Positions 8,546 through 17,080 of a stretch of 64,000 nucleotides of DNA are shown in pieces. This stretch comes from Micromonospora peucetia. Its GTDB lineage: Bacteria; Actinomycetota; Actinomycetes; Mycobacteriales; Micromonosporaceae. The translations under genes and the position numbers were made by a program. The stretch lies in the NCBI RefSeq assembly GCF_900091625.1, contig NZ_FMIC01000002.1:6386001-6450000 (forward strand), read 5' to 3'. Below the pieces are notes generated by a model. The model was given only the letters and a program-made list of their open reading frames with translations. It was not told the origin of the DNA and did not search any database. Each line of letters starts with the position of its first letter. The first letter of the stretch is position 1.

Positions 8546-9328
8546 ATGATCGAGATCCTGAACCCCACCGACCTGCCCCGAGCGAAGGAGGCAGGCGCCC
8601 TGGTCGCCGACATCTTGCAGATGCTGAAGATCCGCAGCTCAGTAGGCACCAACCTCCAAGACATCAACCGGTGGGCCAAGACCATGATCGTCGAGGCTGG
8701 AGCGCAGTCCTGTTACGTCGACTACGAGCCGTCCTTCGGACGCGGGCCGTTCGGCCACTACATCTGCACGTCCGTCAACGACGCCGTGCTCCACGGGCTG
8801 CCATACGACTACACGCTTGCCGACGGAGATCTGCTGTCACTCGACCTCGCCGTCTCCAAAGGCGGAGTCGTCGCAGACTCTGCCATCAGCTTCATCGTGG
8901 GCGACTCAAAGCCCCCGGAGAGCGTCGCGATGATCAGCGCGACCGAACGCGCGCTGTACGCGGGGATAGCCGCTGCCGGGCCTGGGGCTCGCATCGGCGA
9001 CATCTCCCACGCCATCGGCTCGACCCTCCACGAAGCGGGGTATCCGATCAACACCGAGTTCGGAGGTCACGGGATCGGATCAACGATGCACCAGGACCCG
9101 CACGTTCCGAACACCGGACGGCCCGGTCGCGGATACCGACTGCGCCCTGGGCTGCTGCTGGCATTGGAGCCGTGGGTCATGGCGGACACCGCTGAACTCA
9201 TCACTGATGCCGACGGGTGGACGCTCCGAAGTGCGACAGGCTGCCGGACAGCACACAGTGAGCACACGATCGCCATCACCGACGACGGAGCTGAAATCCT
9301 CACCTTGCCGAAGCAGGCGCACTCGTGA
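8546..9328 (+). CDS. map: Type I methionine aminopeptidase
   Basis: The protein has 260 residues; the ATG at 8546 has GAGGAAGG upstream. The enzyme removes the initiator methionine from new proteins, using two divalent metals in a pita-bread fold. All expected catalytic and metal residues are visible: His83 (VLHGLP), Asp100 and Asp111 (LLSLDLAVSKGGVVADSA), His175 (GGHGIG), Glu208 (LALEPW) and Glu239 (SEHTIAIT). There is no N-terminal zinc or SH3 extension. Because the gene is paired with a private XRE regulator and sits away from the ribosomal-protein operon where the housekeeping copy is usually found, it is probably an accessory paralog. Confidence 0.9.
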   Translation: MIEILNPTDLPRAKEAGALVADILQMLKIRSSVGTNLQDINRWAKTMIVEAGAQSCYVDYEPSFGRGPFGHYICTSVNDAVLHGLPYDYTLADGDLLSLDLAVSKGGVVADSAISFIVGDSKPPESVAMISATERALYAGIAAAGPGARIGDISHAIGSTLHEAGYPINTEFGGHGIGSTMHQDPHVPNTGRPGRGYRLRPGLLLALEPWVMADTAELITDADGWTLRSATGCRTAHSEHTIAITDDGAEILTLPKQAHS

Positions 9329-9382
9329 GGCCCACGTCCCCATCCGTGGCGTGAAGCCAGCCTCACGACTGCGGTGACGCTC

Positions 9383-10264
9383 CTAGGCCGGTACGACGTG
9401 GAAGAAGTGGGTCGGCAGGTGCACGGCCAGGCCCTCGTGGATCTCGGCGCAGACAGCCGGGCCGTCGGTGGCGAAGGTACCGGGCGGCGGGGTGTCGACG
9501 CGGATCGCGGATCGCCCGGCGTCCAGCAGGCGGGCCGCCATCGCGAAGTCGCCCACCACCGCCTCGCCCGGCGCCACCATCCGCGTACGGCTGATCTGGA
9601 CGCCGTTACGGGTCAGGTCCGCCAGCAACGCGCCCCGCCCGAGCAGGTGGGTGTAGTAGTCCCTCGGGTTGACAATCATCGCGTGCGGGGTGGCGCCGGT
9701 CTGCTCGATCTCGTCGCAGGCGGCGAGCAGGCCGCTCAGCCAGTCGTGCCGGTACGGCAGCCGCCCGATCTCCGGGTGCCGCAGCAGGCCGCCCTCGCCG
9801 ATGGTCAGCGCCTGGTTCTCGGCCGTGGCGAGGCGGACCAGCAGCCGGTAGTCGATGAAGACGGCCAGCGCCTCCGGGTCGTCGGCGACTTCCTCGGGGA
9901 TGCGCACCCAGGCGCGGATCGGGTGCACCCCGGCGGAGGCGGTGCCGAACCGGAAGGCGGCCTCCCGGCGCAGGCCCGACTCGTGGACGGCGGCGGCCTC
10001 GCCCGCGTCGGGCCGGCCCTCGCACCAGAACCGGACCGGCTCCATCCCGACCGACCGCTTGCGGAACAGGTTGCGGACGGTCACCCGGGGGCGTTCCTTC
10101 GTCGGCTGGAAGGCGTCCGTGATGGTGTAGTCGAAGCGCACCTCGGCGCCGGCGGGATCGGCGGCGTACGCGCGGGCGAACAGCTCACCGGGCGACAGCG
10201 TCGCCGAGGCGCCGGGCGACAGGGTCGCCGAGGCGGTCACGGGCGGTGCGGCGGTGATGGTCAT
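9383..10264 (-). CDS. HK97-fold encapsulin-like shell protein (family 3, natural-product type)
   Basis: The protein has 293 residues and starts at the ATG at 10264, which overlaps the sulfotransferase stop by 4 nt; longer upstream frames are shadows. The layout fits an encapsulin or HK97 capsid protomer. It shows an N-terminal arm, a beta-rich E-loop-like part (RVTVRNLFRKRSVG), a long P-domain region, and an A-domain helix followed by a strand (LLAACDEIEQTGATPHAMIV). The closing pattern VQISRTRMVAPGEAVVGDF...FHVVPA parallels the C-termini of encapsulins. IGEGGLLRHPEIGRL resembles the G-rich segment of phage capsids. No phage head, portal or terminase gene is near. Family 3 encapsulins are described from natural-product clusters, and this gene sits in a PKS cluster. 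The assignment rests on pattern recognition, not a search. Confidence 0.72.
   Translation of the reverse strand: MTITAAPPVTASATLSPGASATLSPGELFARAYAADPAGAEVRFDYTITDAFQPTKERPRVTVRNLFRKRSVGMEPVRFWCEGRPDAGEAAAVHESGLRREAAFRFGTASAGVHPIRAWVRIPEEVADDPEALAVFIDYRLLVRLATAENQALTIGEGGLLRHPEIGRLPYRHDWLSGLLAACDEIEQTGATPHAMIVNPRDYYTHLLGRGALLADLTRNGVQISRTRMVAPGEAVVGDFAMAARLLDAGRSAIRVDTPPPGTFATDGPAVCAEIHEGLAVHLPTHFFHVVPA
10188..10235 (-). repeat. 24-bp in-frame tandem duplication in the shell-protein gene
   Basis: Two adjacent 24-nt units (10188-10211 and 10212-10235) differ at one base. They encode ASATLSPG twice (residues 11-26) in the N-terminal arm of the encapsulin-like protein, so the reading frame is kept. 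Confidence 0.9.
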
Positions 10265-10998
10265 GAGTCCTCCCCGATGCAGATGGCGTGCCGGATCAGC
10301 CGCTGGTAGAAGGGCTGGTGGTGGTCGTGGTACGACCGCAGGGTGTCGTTGTTGGCGACGGTCACCTCGAAGGACTTCTCGACCGGCGAGAAGCCCGAGG
10401 TGCGTTCGACGTCGAGGTGCCACTTGCGGGTACGCCGCCACTCGGCCCGCTCCCCCGGCGCCCAGTTCAGCGCCTCCGGCCGGAACGGCAGCCCCACGGC
10501 GGCGCACCAGGCGGCCACCGTCTCCCCCGGGTGCCGCAGCAGGTCCTCGGCCCGGATCACCACCGGCGGCCGGTGCGCGGTCCGGCTGACCAGGTCGAAC
10601 AGCTCCCACTGGTGCTCGTAGCCGATCTCCGGGCAGGTCACCGTCGGCTTGATCGCGTAGTGCGAGCTGATCGTGCGGGCCGGTTCCCGGACGATGAAGG
10701 TGTGCGTGACGTCCGCGATCGCCCCGGGATCGGCGAACAGGTGCCGGTAGCGGTATTCGAGCGTGTCCTTGACGAAGACGGTCCGGTCCCGGCCCAGCTC
10801 GCTCAGGTGCGCGACGACCTCGGCCGCGTCGGTCACGGTGACGGTGCCGCCGTCTGCGGTGGGCAGCTCGACGTTCCCCTCGTCGACGAGGGTGACCAGG
10901 GGCTCGTGGACGACCGCGACGTCACCGCGGGCGATCATCATGCGCAGGAACGCGGTGGAGAGCGCCCGGGGGTGCGCCCACATGGCGATCACCGGCAT
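10261..10998 (-). CDS. Sulfotransferase-family protein
   Basis: The protein has 245 residues, ATG at 10998. It has PAPS-type sulfotransferase motifs. The 5'-phosphosulfate loop is near the N-terminus (WAHPRALSTAFLRMM), followed by HEPL, FVKDTLEYRYRHLF and a 3'-phosphate site (FIVREPARTISSHY). It likely transfers a sulfo group from PAPS to a hydroxyl or amine, or acts as a related phosphate-handling enzyme. Its stop overlaps the shell-protein start (ATGA), so the two are made together. This makes it the leading candidate for cargo or partner of the shell, or for tailoring of the cluster A product. The substrate is unknown. Confidence 0.8.
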   Translation of the reverse strand: MPVIAMWAHPRALSTAFLRMMIARGDVAVVHEPLVTLVDEGNVELPTADGGTVTVTDAAEVVAHLSELGRDRTVFVKDTLEYRYRHLFADPGAIADVTHTFIVREPARTISSHYAIKPTVTCPEIGYEHQWELFDLVSRTAHRPPVVIRAEDLLRHPGETVAAWCAAVGLPFRPEALNWAPGERAEWRRTRKWHLDVERTSGFSPVEKSFEVTVANNDTLRSYHDHHQPFYQRLIRHAICIGEDS

Positions 10999-11056
10999 GC
11001 CGGCCTCCCGTACCGCGTCGCCCGGCGCTGCACCGCGACCCCGCGCTGCGCCGCGC

Positions 11057-12040
11057 TCACTGCGACCACGACGTGGGCTTGCGGTCCCACCGGTGCGCGC
11101 GCAGCGTGTCCAGCAGCCCGGCGTCCAGCGGCACGCCGTCGCTGACGGCCAGGTTGGCGCGCACGTGCTCGGCGCGGCGCATGCCGGGGATCACCGTACT
11201 CACCGCCGGGTGGTGCAGGGTGAACCGCAGCGCCAGCTCCGGCATGGTCGTCCCGGCCGGCACCTCGGCGGCCAGCCGCTCGGCGCGCTCCACGCTGGGC
11301 AGCAGGTTCTCCGGCCCGAAGTACGTGCTGCGCCAGTCCTCCTCCGGCCAGGTGCTGTCGGCGGTCAGCGTGCCGGTCAGCGTCCCCTCGTCGAACGGGA
11401 CCCGGGCGATGATCGCGATGTCGTCGCGCTGGGCGCGCGGGAACAGTTCGTCCTCCGGCGCCTGGTCGAAGATGTTGTAGATGACCTGCACGACGTCGAT
11501 CAGGCCGGTGTCTAGGGCGGCGTGGCAGTTCGTCGGCTCCCACCGGTTGACGCTGATCCCGATGCCGTCGACCACGCCCTCCCGCTTGAGGTCCGCGACG
11601 GCCTCCTGCCAGCGGCCGTCGGCGGCCCACCGGTCCTCCCAGACGTGGAACTGGAGCAGGTCGATCCGGTCCACGCCGAGGTTCTCGAGGCTGCGGTGGG
11701 TGAACTCGCGGATGTGCTCGGCCGGGAAGACGTCGTCCAGGCTGTCCTGGGGACCGGGCGGCCACTCGCGGTTCTTCGGCGGGATCTTGGTGGCCAGGTA
11801 CAGCCGGCGGTCCGGGTGCCGGCGCACCAGGCCGCCGAGGAGTTGCTCACTGACACCCCGCCCGTAGACCCAGGCGGTGTCGAAGAAGTTGCAGCCCCGT
11901 TCCACCGCCTCGTCCAGGCAGGCCGGTGCGGTGTCGTAGTCCCAGCCGGTGAAGCCGCCGGGTCCACCGCCGATGCCCCACATCCCGTACCCGACCTCGC
12001 TGACCTGCCAGCCGAGCCGACCCATCCTGCGGTATCGCAT
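11057..12040 (-). CDS. Aldo/keto reductase
   Basis: The protein has 327 residues, ATG at 12040, with GGAGGGAG a few bases upstream. It is an NAD(P)H-dependent (alpha/beta)8-barrel oxidoreductase. The catalytic tetrad is complete: Asp54 and Tyr59 (FFDTAWVYG), Lys85 (ATKIPP) and His132 (LLQFHVW). The C-terminal cofactor segment STVIPGMRRAEHVRAN is also present. It lies 58 nt upstream of the sulfotransferase and 44 nt downstream of the A-T-R reductase gene in the same operon. A simple reading is that it reduces the aldehyde released by the A-T-R enzyme to an alcohol, which could then be sulfonated. That sequence of steps is inferred from gene order. Confidence 0.85.
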   Translation of the reverse strand: MRYRRMGRLGWQVSEVGYGMWGIGGGPGGFTGWDYDTAPACLDEAVERGCNFFDTAWVYGRGVSEQLLGGLVRRHPDRRLYLATKIPPKNREWPPGPQDSLDDVFPAEHIREFTHRSLENLGVDRIDLLQFHVWEDRWAADGRWQEAVADLKREGVVDGIGISVNRWEPTNCHAALDTGLIDVVQVIYNIFDQAPEDELFPRAQRDDIAIIARVPFDEGTLTGTLTADSTWPEEDWRSTYFGPENLLPSVERAERLAAEVPAGTTMPELALRFTLHHPAVSTVIPGMRRAEHVRANLAVSDGVPLDAGLLDTLRAHRWDRKPTSWSQ

Positions 12041-12084
12041 TCCACTCCCTCCTCCGTGCCGGTCACCGCGTCACGCGCGGCCGT

Positions 12085-15000
12085 TCACCCTGGTCCCGCC
12101 GGCAGCAGCAGCCGGTCGGCCTCCCGCCGCACGTGCTCGCCCAGCCAGGCGCGGTAGGCACCGACGGACGGGCCGAGCCGATGGTCGGTGAAGCCTCCGC
12201 GCCGTTCCAGCTCGGCGCAGCCGTCGCGCCGGAAGAGCCGGGGGTTGTCGGTGAGCAGCGTCGCGAAGACCGCGCGCAGCCGCTCCTCGTCGGCGCCCGC
12301 GCCGGGCGGAAACAGGGCCAGCAGCACGGCAGCGTCGCGGTCGCCCCCGCCCGCCGCCTCCCGCAGCCCCGCCAGGAACCGCCCGCAGCTCACCCGGGGC
12401 AGGGCGTCCGCGCCGGCCAGCGGCAGGTCGGTGAAGTCGACGCTCACCGGGTGCAGGACGTGCAGCGTGCCGCCCCACTGGCGCGGATCGACGACCGTGG
12501 CGACGATCCGCCGGGCGGCCCAGTCCACCGGCGTCCAGTCGGAGAGCACGGGCGCGTCGGGCCGCATCCGCAGCCGATGGCAGGCCGCCAGCAGCAGGTG
12601 GGTCAGGGCCCGGGGGTTGGGGTGGCCGTCGTCGGCCGCGGGCATCACCTCGCCGAGGCGCAGCACCGTGATGGTCGCGCCCCGCCGCCGGGCCTCGTCG
12701 AGGTACCGCTCCGCCACCCACTTCGACCGGCTGTAGCCGCTCGTCGGCCCGACGGCGAGGGCCGGGGCGTACGTCTCGGGCAGCGGCTGCGGATGGCGGG
12801 CGGCCTCGCTGTCGAGGACGCCGAGGGTGGAGACGTGGTGCAGCGGCTTCGGTCGACCCGTCAGGCAGAGCCGCAGCAGCTCGGCGGTGCCGAGGACGTT
12901 CGCGGCGCGGTGGGCCCGGTAGTCGAACAGGAAGTTGACCAGCGCCCCGGCGTGCAGCACGAGGTCGCAGTCGTGGGCCAGCCGGTCCCACGCCTGCGGG
13001 GTCAGGCCGAGGGCCGGGCGGCCGAGGTCGGCCACGTACCCGTGTAGGCGCAGGCCGTGGCCGGGCCGCCACAGGCCCCGCTCGGCCAGCGCGCGCACGA
13101 CGCGGGCGGTGGCCTCGGCGTCGTCGGCCGCGCGGGCCAGGCACAGCACCCGGACGTCGGTGGTGGCGAGCAGCTCGTGCACCAGGCGCGCGCCGACGAA
13201 TCCGGTGGCCCCGGTGACCAGGACCGTACGCGGCGCCCGGCGCCGGCCGACGGGACGTACGGGCAGGTCGGCCGGGACCTTCGCGTCCCGCTCCACCAGC
13301 TCGTCCTCGGTCTCGGCGGGGTCGGCCGCGCGCAGCCGTACCGCGAGCGCCCGGGCGAGCCGGGCGGCACTGCGGTGGGTGAACAGGTCCTGCACGCCGA
13401 CGCGGAGGCTCTGGTCCGCGCCGAGGGCGGTGACCACGTCGAGGGCCTGGAGCGAGTCGCCCCCGGCGTCGAGGAAGTCGGTGTCGGGGCCGAGGTCGGG
13501 CCGGCCGAGGACCGTCCGGAACACCCCCAGCACCCGGTCGGGCAGCGTCCGCGCCTCGGCGGGCGCGGCCGACGGGCGTGTCCGGTCGACGAACGTACGG
13601 TCCAGCCAGGCCTCCAGCGCCCGCCGGTCGACCTTGCCGTTGCCGGTCAGCGGCAGCGCGTCGCGCACGACGACGTGCCGGGGCACGTGGGTCCGGGGCA
13701 GCAGCCGCCGCAGGTGCGCCCGCACCTGCGGCTCCGTCACCTCGGGGTCGGCGGCGAGGAAGAGTGCCAACGACCTGCCCCGGTGCTCGCGGGCGAGCAG
13801 GACCTTCGCCTGCCGTACGCCGGCCAGCCGGGTGGCGGCGGTCTCGATCTCGCCGGCCTCGATCCGCACGCCGTTGACCTTGAGCTGGTGGTCGCGGCGG
13901 CCGGCGAAGTGCAGCCGGCCGTCGGGGGCGATCCGGCCGAGGTCGCCGGTGCGGTAGAGCCGCGGGCCCGGGATGCCGGGCAGCGGGTTGGGCACGAACA
14001 CCTCGGCGGTGCGGGCCGCGTCGCCGAGGTACCCCTCGCCCAGACACACGCCGCCGATGACGATCTCGCCGGTCTCGCCCGGCGGCAGGGGCCGCAGCTC
14101 GGCGTCCACCACGGCGGCGTAGCAGTTGTCGATGGGCCGGCCGATGGGGATGACGTCGCCGTCGGATCGGGCGACGGTGTGGAAGATCATGCCGATCGAC
14201 GCCTCGGTGGGGCCGTAGCCGTTGGTGACCGCCACCTCCGGCACCAGCTCGACCAGGCGGTGCACCGCCCACGGGTCGATCTCCTCGCCGCCGACGATCA
14301 CGTTGCGCAGCGACGCGACGGCGCGGCGGGCGGCCGGGTCCCGGTCCAGGACCGAGACCAGCGCGCCGAGCACGCTCGGCACGAAGTCGGTCATCGTGAC
14401 GGCCTCGTCGGCGATGGTCCGGACGGTCCGCTCGACGTCGAGGAACCCGCCCTCGACCGGCACCACCGTCCGACCGCCGGTGGTCAGCGGCCAGAACATC
14501 TGCCACACCGACGAGTCGAAGGTGTGCCGGCTGTTCTGGAGCACCACCTCGTCGCCGGTCGCCGCGAAGTGGCGGGTCATGAACCGCAGCCGGTTGGCGA
14601 TCCCGTCGTGCCGGTTCAGCGCGCACTTCGGGGTGCCGGTGGTGCCCGAGGTGAAGATGCCGTAGATCAGGTCGGCCGGGCCGATCGGCACGCCGGGCCG
14701 GCGGCGTTTCGGGGTGATCTCGTCGAGGTCGACGGGCAGGCAGGGGACGTCTCCGGTGTCGGGACGCGGGCCGGAGCCGCGTACCACCGCGAGCCGGGGC
14801 CGGACCACCCGCAGCGAGGCGTGCAGCCGGTCCGCCGGCCAGCCGGGATCGACGGGTACGAAGGCCGCGCCGAGCTTCATCAACGCCAGGTCGACGACGG
14901 GCAGTTCGAGCCCGTCGGCGAGCAGGACCGGCACCACGTCGCCCCGCCGGACGCCCCGCCCGGCCAGGGCGGCGGCGACGCCGTTGGCCAGGTCGTCGAG

Positions 15001-15210
15001 TTCGCGGTACGTCAGCGAGCGGCCCCGGAACGACACCGCCCGACGGTGCGGGTGCCGGTCGACGCGCTCTTCGACCATGCCGGGCACGGCGAGGAAGGGC
15101 CGGTCGTCGTACGGCGTCCCGGCAGCCGTCGGAGGGGTGGCGGTGCACCGGCAGGTGGATCCGTCGGAGACGGGAACCGCCGCCACGGATCCGGTGTCGC
15201 CCTCCCTCAT
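12085..15210 (-). CDS. NRPS-like carboxyl reductase (adenylation - carrier - thioester reductase)
   Basis: The protein has 1,041 residues. The ATG at 15210 is chosen because GGAGG lies about 6 nt upstream; an alternative start 13 codons earlier lacks this. Domains: adenylation (about 45-545) with core motifs FTSGTTGTPK near 185 and NGKVDRR near 523; a carrier domain with GGDSLQ near 583; and a reductase domain with the Rossmann motif GATGFVGA near 665 and YSRSK near 824. There is no condensation domain. The A4 segment FDSSVWQMF keeps the Asp and Trp typical of alpha-amino-acid pockets. This suggests reduction of an amino acid to an amino aldehyde, as in Lys2-type enzymes. The first 45 residues form an unassigned extension. 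The neighbouring aldo/keto reductase may take the product. Confidence 0.87.
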   Translation of the reverse strand: MREGDTGSVAAVPVSDGSTCRCTATPPTAAGTPYDDRPFLAVPGMVEERVDRHPHRRAVSFRGRSLTYRELDDLANGVAAALAGRGVRRGDVVPVLLADGLELPVVDLALMKLGAAFVPVDPGWPADRLHASLRVVRPRLAVVRGSGPRPDTGDVPCLPVDLDEITPKRRRPGVPIGPADLIYGIFTSGTTGTPKCALNRHDGIANRLRFMTRHFAATGDEVVLQNSRHTFDSSVWQMFWPLTTGGRTVVPVEGGFLDVERTVRTIADEAVTMTDFVPSVLGALVSVLDRDPAARRAVASLRNVIVGGEEIDPWAVHRLVELVPEVAVTNGYGPTEASIGMIFHTVARSDGDVIPIGRPIDNCYAAVVDAELRPLPPGETGEIVIGGVCLGEGYLGDAARTAEVFVPNPLPGIPGPRLYRTGDLGRIAPDGRLHFAGRRDHQLKVNGVRIEAGEIETAATRLAGVRQAKVLLAREHRGRSLALFLAADPEVTEPQVRAHLRRLLPRTHVPRHVVVRDALPLTGNGKVDRRALEAWLDRTFVDRTRPSAAPAEARTLPDRVLGVFRTVLGRPDLGPDTDFLDAGGDSLQALDVVTALGADQSLRVGVQDLFTHRSAARLARALAVRLRAADPAETEDELVERDAKVPADLPVRPVGRRRAPRTVLVTGATGFVGARLVHELLATTDVRVLCLARAADDAEATARVVRALAERGLWRPGHGLRLHGYVADLGRPALGLTPQAWDRLAHDCDLVLHAGALVNFLFDYRAHRAANVLGTAELLRLCLTGRPKPLHHVSTLGVLDSEAARHPQPLPETYAPALAVGPTSGYSRSKWVAERYLDEARRRGATITVLRLGEVMPAADDGHPNPRALTHLLLAACHRLRMRPDAPVLSDWTPVDWAARRIVATVVDPRQWGGTLHVLHPVSVDFTDLPLAGADALPRVSCGRFLAGLREAAGGGDRDAAVLLALFPPGAGADEERLRAVFATLLTDNPRLFRRDGCAELERRGGFTDHRLGPSVGAYRAWLGEHVRREADRLLLPAGPG

Positions 15211-15398
15211 CACGCCTCCTGTCCCTGTGCCCGCCCGGCCTGTCGTCACGCCGCGGACGGGACGGTTCCGACCCGACGCGCAGCAAGGGAAGTTGGAACT
15301 CGGCCGGAGTCAGCGGAATTCGACGTGGGGACGGTCGTCCAGCAGCCGGTGCCGTGGGGCCCGGCGGTCCGGCTCGCTGGTCACCGCGGTCATCGCGC

Positions 15399-16970
15399 TC
15401 AACCCACCCGGCGGTCGTGGCCCTGCCAGAACCGCTCACGCAGCTCGCGGCGCAGGATCTTGCCGCTGGGGTTGCGAGGCACCCGCTCGATGAACTCGTA
15501 GTGCAGCGGCTGCTTGAAGCCGGCGAGCTGGCCGCGCAGGTGCAGCGCCAGGTCGCGTTCGGTGAGCTGCTGGCCCTCCACCGGCACCACGAACGCGTAG
15601 ACAGCCTCGCCCCAGCGCTCGTCCGGCACCCCCACGACCGCCGACTCGGCGACCAGCGGGTGCCGACCGATGACGTTCTCGACCTCGGCCGGGTAGACGT
15701 TCTCCGCCGCCACGATGATCACGTCCTTGATCCGGTCGCGGATGAACAGGTAGCCGTCCTCGTCCAGCACGCCCGCGTCACCGGTGACGACCCATCCGTC
15801 GACCAGCGTCTTCGCCGTGGCCTCCGGCTGGTTCCAGTACTCCACCATCACGCCCGGCGAACGAAGCCAGACCTCGCCGACCTCGCCCGCCGGCAGCGGG
15901 TTGCCCTTGTCGTCCACGACCTTGACCTCGAAGCCCGGGTACGGCAGCCCCGCCGCCTGCATCTTGCCGCTGTCCGGGGTGTGGTCGGCCGGGGGCAGGC
16001 AGACGGCGGAGTTGCCGGTCTCGGTCAGGCCGTAGATCTGGGCGAACTCGCAGCCGAAGCCCTCGATGCAGCGGGCCAGGAGCGCGGCCGAGATGGGCGC
16101 GCTGCCGTAGACGATCTTCCGCAGGGAGGCGAAGTCCTCCCTGGTGACACCGGGCTCCACGAGCAGCAGGCGCAGCAGCGCGGGCACCAGGATGGCGGTG
16201 CGCACGCGCAGCGTCCTGATCAGCTCGATCGCGCCCGCCGTGGTGAACTCGCGCATCACCACGTTCGTGACGCCCGAGATGAAACCCAGCGCCGCCCACC
16301 CCAGGCCGGCGATGTGGAAGCCGGGCACGCTGACGAGATTGACCTCGCCCTCGCGCAAGTCGAGCCAGTCCAGGTCGGCCGAGGCGAGCGCGTCGCGTAC
16401 CGCGAATAGGCTGCGGTGCGCGAGGACGACGCCCTTCGGCAGGCCCGTCGTGCCGCTGGTGTACATCTGCACCAGCGGCGTGTCGGGCGTGACCCTGGCC
16501 AGCACGTTCGCGTCCGGCTGCGCCGCCACCCAGGCCGCGAAGCCGGCGCGGGCCACGCCGCCGGAGTCCAGCGCGACCACCTGCCGCAGCATCGGCAGTT
16601 CCGGCGCCAGCTTCTCGGCGACGGCGGCCGAGTCGGAGTCGACGAACAGCAGGGCGGCGCCGCAGTCGCGCAGGATGTGTTCGACCTCGCCGGCGGCCAG
16701 CCGCCAGTTGATCGGTACGAGCACCACACCGGTCTTGGCGGCGCCGAAGAGCAGGTCGTAGTAGTGCTCGGACTCCCTGCCCAGGTAGGCGATGCGGTCA
16801 CCGGGGTGCAGCCCGGCCGCCTGGAGACCGCGCGCCACCTGGTTGCTGACGCGGTGCAGGGTGGCGTAGTCGACACGCCGGCCCTCGCAGATCATGGCGA
16901 CGACGTCCGGCTGCTGGACGGCGTGCCTGCGCGCCACGTCGACGAGGGTGCGCAACTGAACAGTCACCAT
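15399..16970 (-). CDS. Acyl-CoA synthetase / AMP-dependent ligase
   Basis: The protein has 523 residues, from the ATG at 16970, which has GAGGAGG just upstream. It belongs to the ANL superfamily and activates a carboxylic acid with ATP and then forms a CoA (or carrier) thioester. Motifs: MYTSGTTGLPKG, IYGLTETGN, WVVTGDAGVLDEDGYL and the A10 lysine in NPSGKILRREL near residue 503, so it looks catalytically complete. It leads the minus-strand arm of cluster A. It could supply the PKS starter, which matters because the PKS's own ligase domain lacks the equivalent lysine. The substrate cannot be read with confidence, but FHIAGLGW and the overall form fit fatty or aryl acids. Confidence 0.87.
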   Translation of the reverse strand: MVTVQLRTLVDVARRHAVQQPDVVAMICEGRRVDYATLHRVSNQVARGLQAAGLHPGDRIAYLGRESEHYYDLLFGAAKTGVVLVPINWRLAAGEVEHILRDCGAALLFVDSDSAAVAEKLAPELPMLRQVVALDSGGVARAGFAAWVAAQPDANVLARVTPDTPLVQMYTSGTTGLPKGVVLAHRSLFAVRDALASADLDWLDLREGEVNLVSVPGFHIAGLGWAALGFISGVTNVVMREFTTAGAIELIRTLRVRTAILVPALLRLLLVEPGVTREDFASLRKIVYGSAPISAALLARCIEGFGCEFAQIYGLTETGNSAVCLPPADHTPDSGKMQAAGLPYPGFEVKVVDDKGNPLPAGEVGEVWLRSPGVMVEYWNQPEATAKTLVDGWVVTGDAGVLDEDGYLFIRDRIKDVIIVAAENVYPAEVENVIGRHPLVAESAVVGVPDERWGEAVYAFVVPVEGQQLTERDLALHLRGQLAGFKQPLHYEFIERVPRNPSGKILRRELRERFWQGHDRRVG

Positions 16971-17080
16971 CGCTATTCCTCCTCTGCGCACGAGTGCGAA
17001 ATTGAACGTAATAGGCGCGTGTCCATTACCCGGTAACAGTGAAAGAACTGGCCATGAGGGCCCCGCCTAACCACCAATTC

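Noticed and set aside
9383..10264. Capsid-like gene as part of an integrated phage
   Set aside because: No portal, protease, terminase, tail, integrase or attachment site is near; neighbours are metabolic enzymes.
10265..10609. N-terminal extension of the shell-protein frame to 10609
   Set aside because: It lies antisense-free but fully inside the sulfotransferase gene in another frame and is Arg/Gly/Pro-rich shadow sequence. The ATGA overlap gives a natural start.
12071..15439. 1,122-residue open frame parallel to the A-T-R gene, and the 814-residue frame opposite it
   Set aside because: Composition is Arg/Pro/Gly/Ala-rich with no motifs; both are shadows of the high-GC A-T-R gene.
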